Part shown: piece by piece, positions 61,130 through 64,000 of the stretch | Layout: each line of letters opens with the position of its first letter | How positions within the stretch are numbered: the stretch's first letter is position 1 | Assembly: GCF_019090095.1 (NCBI RefSeq) | Contig: NZ_JAGQFP010000004.1 | Coordinates: 1-64,000, forward strand | Source of the DNA: Stutzerimonas stutzeri | GTDB lineage: Bacteria > Pseudomonadota > Gammaproteobacteria > Pseudomonadales > Pseudomonadaceae | Reading direction: 5' to 3' | DNA length: 64,000 nt | Position numbers and translations under genes: made by a program | Notes under the pieces: generated by a model | Told to the model about the DNA's origin: nothing | What the model saw: the letters and a program-made list of their open reading frames with translations, nothing else | Database searches by the model: none

Positions 61130-61184
61130 ATCCTCGGTACACCCGGAATTCAACGGCGCCTAACGGCGCCAGGCAGGTAAAACC

Positions 61185-61814
61185 ATGACCGCAGTGAACG
61201 TTTACAAACAACGCCCGGACAACCTCGACGCACAATCGCCGCTGCACCACGCCGGTCTCACCGAGCTGGTCGGCAAGGGCCGCCCCGGCGCCGGGATCAC
61301 CCTGCGTGAAAAGAAGCTGCGCGGTCACCTGACCCTGCGTGGCGATGCCCACGACCCAGCCTTTGCCAGGGGCGTACAGGATGTGCTCGGCCTACCGTTG
61401 CCGGTGGCGCTGACGCTGGTGGCCAACGGCGAGACCTCCCTGCAGTGGATGGGCCCGGACGAGTGGCTCCTGATCGTGCCGCAGGGCGAGGAATTCGCCA
61501 CCGAACAACGGTTGCGCGAGGCCCTGGCCGGGCAGCACATCCAGATCGTCAACGTCAGCGGCGGCCAGACCCTGCTGGAGCTCTCCGGCGAAAAGGTCCG
61601 CGAGCTGCTGATGAAGTCGACGCCCTATGACGTGCACCCGAGCAATTTCCCGGTGGGCAAGGCGGTGGGCACCCATTTCGCCAAGAGCCAGCTGATCATC
61701 CGTCACACCGCGGAAGATGTCTGGGAGCTGGTGGTACGCCGCAGCTTCGCCGACTACATCTGGCTCTGGCTGCAGGATGCCAGCGCCGAGTATGGGCTGG
61801 CGGTCAAGGCGTGA
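61185..61814 (+). CDS. soxG: Sarcosine oxidase gamma subunit
   Basis: A 209-residue subunit of the GcvT-like fold, stabilising the THF-binding alpha C-terminus. MGPDEWLLIVPQGE and KSTPYDVHPSNFPVGKA are family motifs. It is the fourth gene of soxBDAG and follows soxA by 84 bases that contain a palindrome. Confidence 0.95.
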   Translation: MTAVNVYKQRPDNLDAQSPLHHAGLTELVGKGRPGAGITLREKKLRGHLTLRGDAHDPAFARGVQDVLGLPLPVALTLVANGETSLQWMGPDEWLLIVPQGEEFATEQRLREALAGQHIQIVNVSGGQTLLELSGEKVRELLMKSTPYDVHPSNFPVGKAVGTHFAKSQLIIRHTAEDVWELVVRRSFADYIWLWLQDASAEYGLAVKA

Positions 61815-61923
61815 AGCCGTTGCGGTGGACGTGCCTCGCTCGCCCACCGCAACACACCAGAGACGGTTGCAAGCAGCGTGAGCGACGGGCCCGAGCCTAC
61901 GCCCACACACCTGGGAGACGAAC

Positions 61924-62781
61924 ATGAGCCGCACGCCCGATACCTGGATTCTCACCGCCCACAGCCCGAGCCTGCTTGGCACGGTCGACGTGGTGACCCG
62001 CTATCTGTTCGAACAGGGCTGCTATGTCACCGAGCACCACAGCTTCGATGATCGCCTGGTCAACCGCTTCTTCATTCGGGTCGAGTTTCGCGCGCCGGAC
62101 GGCTTCGACGAGGCCGACTTTCGCAGCGGACTGAACGAGCGTGTCACGCCCTTCCAGATGCACACCGAACTGACGCCACCGGGCTATCGGGCCAAGGTGG
62201 TGATCATGGTGTCCAAGTCCGATCACTGCCTGAACGACCTGCTGTACCGTCAGCGCATCGGCCAGCTGCCGATGGACATCGCCGCGGTGGTCTCCAACCA
62301 TCCGGATCTGGAACCGCTGGCGCGCTGGCACGGCATTCCCTATCACCATTTCCCGCTCGATCCACGCGACAAGCCGGCGCAGGAGCGTCGGGTGTTGCAG
62401 GTGATCGAGGACAGCGGCGCGGAGCTGGTCGTCCTTGCGCGCTACATGCAGGTGCTCTCCCCCGAGCTCTGCCGCACGCTCGATGGCCGCGCCATCAACA
62501 TTCACCACTCGCTGCTACCCGGTTTCAAGGGCGCCAAGCCCTACCACCAGGCGTACCAGAAAGGCGTCAAGCTGGTCGGCGCCACCGCGCACTTCATCAA
62601 TAACGACCTCGACGAAGGGCCGATCATCGCCCAGGGCGTCGAGCCGGTGGACCACACCCACTACCCCGAAGACCTGATCGCCAAAGGCCGCGACATCGAA
62701 TGCCTGACCCTGGCCAAGGCGGTCGGTTACTTCCTCGAACGACGCGTGTTCCTGCACGCCAACCGCACGGTCGTGCTGTAG
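61924..62781 (+). CDS. purU: Formyltetrahydrofolate deformylase
   Basis: A 285-residue enzyme that releases formate from 10-formyl-THF. N-terminal ACT domain (about 5-85) and C-terminal formyl-transferase domain with MVSKSDHCLNDLL, NIHHSLLPGFKGAKPYHQA and GATAHFI; the catalytic Asp is in DLDEGPIIAQ. Next to soxG it drains the C1-folate made from sarcosine. GGAGACG precedes the start. Confidence 0.95.
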   Translation: MSRTPDTWILTAHSPSLLGTVDVVTRYLFEQGCYVTEHHSFDDRLVNRFFIRVEFRAPDGFDEADFRSGLNERVTPFQMHTELTPPGYRAKVVIMVSKSDHCLNDLLYRQRIGQLPMDIAAVVSNHPDLEPLARWHGIPYHHFPLDPRDKPAQERRVLQVIEDSGAELVVLARYMQVLSPELCRTLDGRAINIHHSLLPGFKGAKPYHQAYQKGVKLVGATAHFINNDLDEGPIIAQGVEPVDHTHYPEDLIAKGRDIECLTLAKAVGYFLERRVFLHANRTVVL

Positions 62782-62934
62782 GCCCAGGACACCGAGGGCT
62801 GCTGTCGCCAGGTGGCGCGCAGGCCCGTACTAGACAAACTGCCGGCTGACCCAGACGGCAACTGATGGCTCCACTACAAGACCGCGCGGCCTTCCGTCGC
62901 GCCTTGTATTCACAAAAACAAAGGAGAAAGGCAG

Positions 62935-64000
62935 ATGGCTGAGAATCGTGGCGTCGTTTACCTCGGCGCAGGTAAGGTCGAAGTCCAGAAAATCGACTAT
63001 CCGAAGATGCAGGACCCACGCGGACGCAAGATCGAGCACGGTGTGATCCTGCGCGTCGTTTCCACCAACATCTGCGGCTCGGACCAGCACATGGTGCGCG
63101 GCCGCACCACCGCTCAGGTCGGCCTGGTGCTCGGGCACGAGATCACCGGTGAAGTCATCGAGAAAGGCAGCGATGTCGAGCACCTGCAGATCGGCGATCT
63201 GGTCTCGGTACCCTTCAACGTCGCCTGCGGCCGTTGCCGTTCTTGTAAAGAACAACACACCGGCGTCTGCCTGACCGTCAACCCGGCGCGTGCCGGCGGT
63301 GCCTACGGCTACGTCGACATGGGCGACTGGACCGGCGGCCAGGCCGAATACGTGCTGGTGCCCTACGCCGACTTCAACCTGCTCAAGTTGCCGAACCGCG
63401 ACAAGGCGATGGAGAAGATCCGCGACCTGACCTGCCTGTCGGACATTCTGCCCACCGGCTACCACGGTGCCGTCACCGCGGGCGTCGGCCCGGGCAGCTC
63501 GGTGTATATCGCTGGTGCCGGCCCGGTCGGTCTGGCGGCTGCTGCCTCGGCGCGCCTGTTGGGCGCTGCGGTGGTCATCGTCGGTGACCTTAACCCGGCC
63601 CGTTTGGCTCATGCCAAGGCCCAGGGTTTCGAGATCGCCGACCTGTCGCTGGACACCCCGCTGCACGAGCAGATCGCTGCCCTGCTGGGCGAGCCGGAAG
63701 TCGACTGTGCGGTTGACTGCGTGGGCTTCGAAGCGCGCGGTCATGGCCATGAAGGCGCCAAGCACGAGGCCCCGGCTACCGTGCTCAACTCGCTGATGGG
63801 CATCACCCGCGTGGCCGGCAAGATCGGCATCCCCGGCCTGTACGTGACCGAAGATCCGGGCGCAGTGGACGCGGCGGCGAAGATGGGCAGCCTGAGCATT
63901 CGCTTCGGTCTGGGCTGGGCCAAGTCGCACAGCTTCCACACCGGTCAGACGCCGGTCATGAAGTACAACCGCGCCCTGATGCAGGCCATCATGTGGGACC
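62935..64000 (+). CDS. fdhA: Glutathione-independent formaldehyde dehydrogenase (partial)
   Basis: A zinc-dependent NAD enzyme that oxidises formaldehyde to formate. 355 codons are present and the frame is open to the window edge, so about 40 residues are missing at the C-terminus. The catalytic zinc ligands appear as NICGSDQHM and GHEITGE; the structural zinc site is CGRCRSCKEQHTGVC. The nucleotide motif GAGPVGLAAAASA follows. The start has AAGGAGAAAGGCAG. It removes formaldehyde made by GbcA and by sarcosine oxidation. Confidence 0.94.
   Translation, partial: MAENRGVVYLGAGKVEVQKIDYPKMQDPRGRKIEHGVILRVVSTNICGSDQHMVRGRTTAQVGLVLGHEITGEVIEKGSDVEHLQIGDLVSVPFNVACGRCRSCKEQHTGVCLTVNPARAGGAYGYVDMGDWTGGQAEYVLVPYADFNLLKLPNRDKAMEKIRDLTCLSDILPTGYHGAVTAGVGPGSSVYIAGAGPVGLAAAASARLLGAAVVIVGDLNPARLAHAKAQGFEIADLSLDTPLHEQIAALLGEPEVDCAVDCVGFEARGHGHEGAKHEAPATVLNSLMGITRVAGKIGIPGLYVTEDPGAVDAAAKMGSLSIRFGLGWAKSHSFHTGQTPVMKYNRALMQAIMWD

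Overview
The window is a chromosomal segment of a high-GC gammaproteobacterium. Gene content, gene order and the GTAGGAG-type REP elements point to the Pseudomonadaceae, most likely the Pseudomonas stutzeri (Stutzerimonas) group. That assignment is inference from remembered synteny with P. aeruginosa, not from a database search. I see no rRNA, tRNA, CRISPR, prophage or insertion sequence, and almost the whole window is core-type coding DNA.

Layout. 0-8 kb: a PhyH-type dioxygenase, cyanase, a di-haem cytochrome c, an acyl-CoA thioesterase, a PhnA/YjdM zinc-ribbon protein, arginine decarboxylase (speA), a SUI1/YciH factor and glycine oxidase (thiO). 8-16 kb: a type IV pilus minor-pilin operon (fimU-pilV-pilW-pilX-pilY1-pilE, minus strand) with a divergent fimT. 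It has no pilY2, PilY1 has no evident vWA domain, and base composition is visibly more AT-rich than its neighbours. 16-23.5 kb: ispH, fkpB, lspA, ileS, ribF and murJ. 23.7-29.4 kb: rpsT, creA-proB, obgE, rplU-rpmA, ispB and a small gene with a strong Fur box. 29.4-36.3 kb: an FKBP isomerase, a five-unit REP array, a UPF0114 protein, a Pseudomonas-type hypothetical gene bracketed by perfect DnaA-box motifs, a Lon-like protease, mscL, a YdcH-type protein and a CopD-family membrane protein.

36.3-51.6 kb is rich in signalling: radA, a PilZ (MapZ-type) protein, an ICMT-family methyltransferase, a NarL/HPK7 two-component pair, serine hydroxymethyltransferase copy 1, a cytosolic PAS-GGDEF-EAL protein in the MorA position, ettA, the siaABCD c-di-GMP/aggregation module and gluconokinase. 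51.8-64 kb is a one-carbon catabolic island: gbcA and gbcB diverge (glycine betaine to dimethylglycine), followed by glyA copy 2, soxBDAG (sarcosine to glycine plus a C1 unit), purU (formyl-THF to formate) and fdhA (formaldehyde oxidation), which runs off the window end.

The genes cooperate mainly in three ways: pilus tip assembly; c-di-GMP control of adhesion (PilZ protein, MorA-like enzyme, SiaD); and betaine/sarcosine breakdown with C1 disposal. I found no clearly new multi-gene system. The least explained signals are the DnaA-box cluster around the hypothetical gene at 31.6-31.9 kb, the alternating-linker REP array at 30.2-30.9 kb, two inverted glyA paralogues 13 kb apart, the repeated GTCGCG motif between gbcA and gbcB, and several strong hairpins inside the sox operon.
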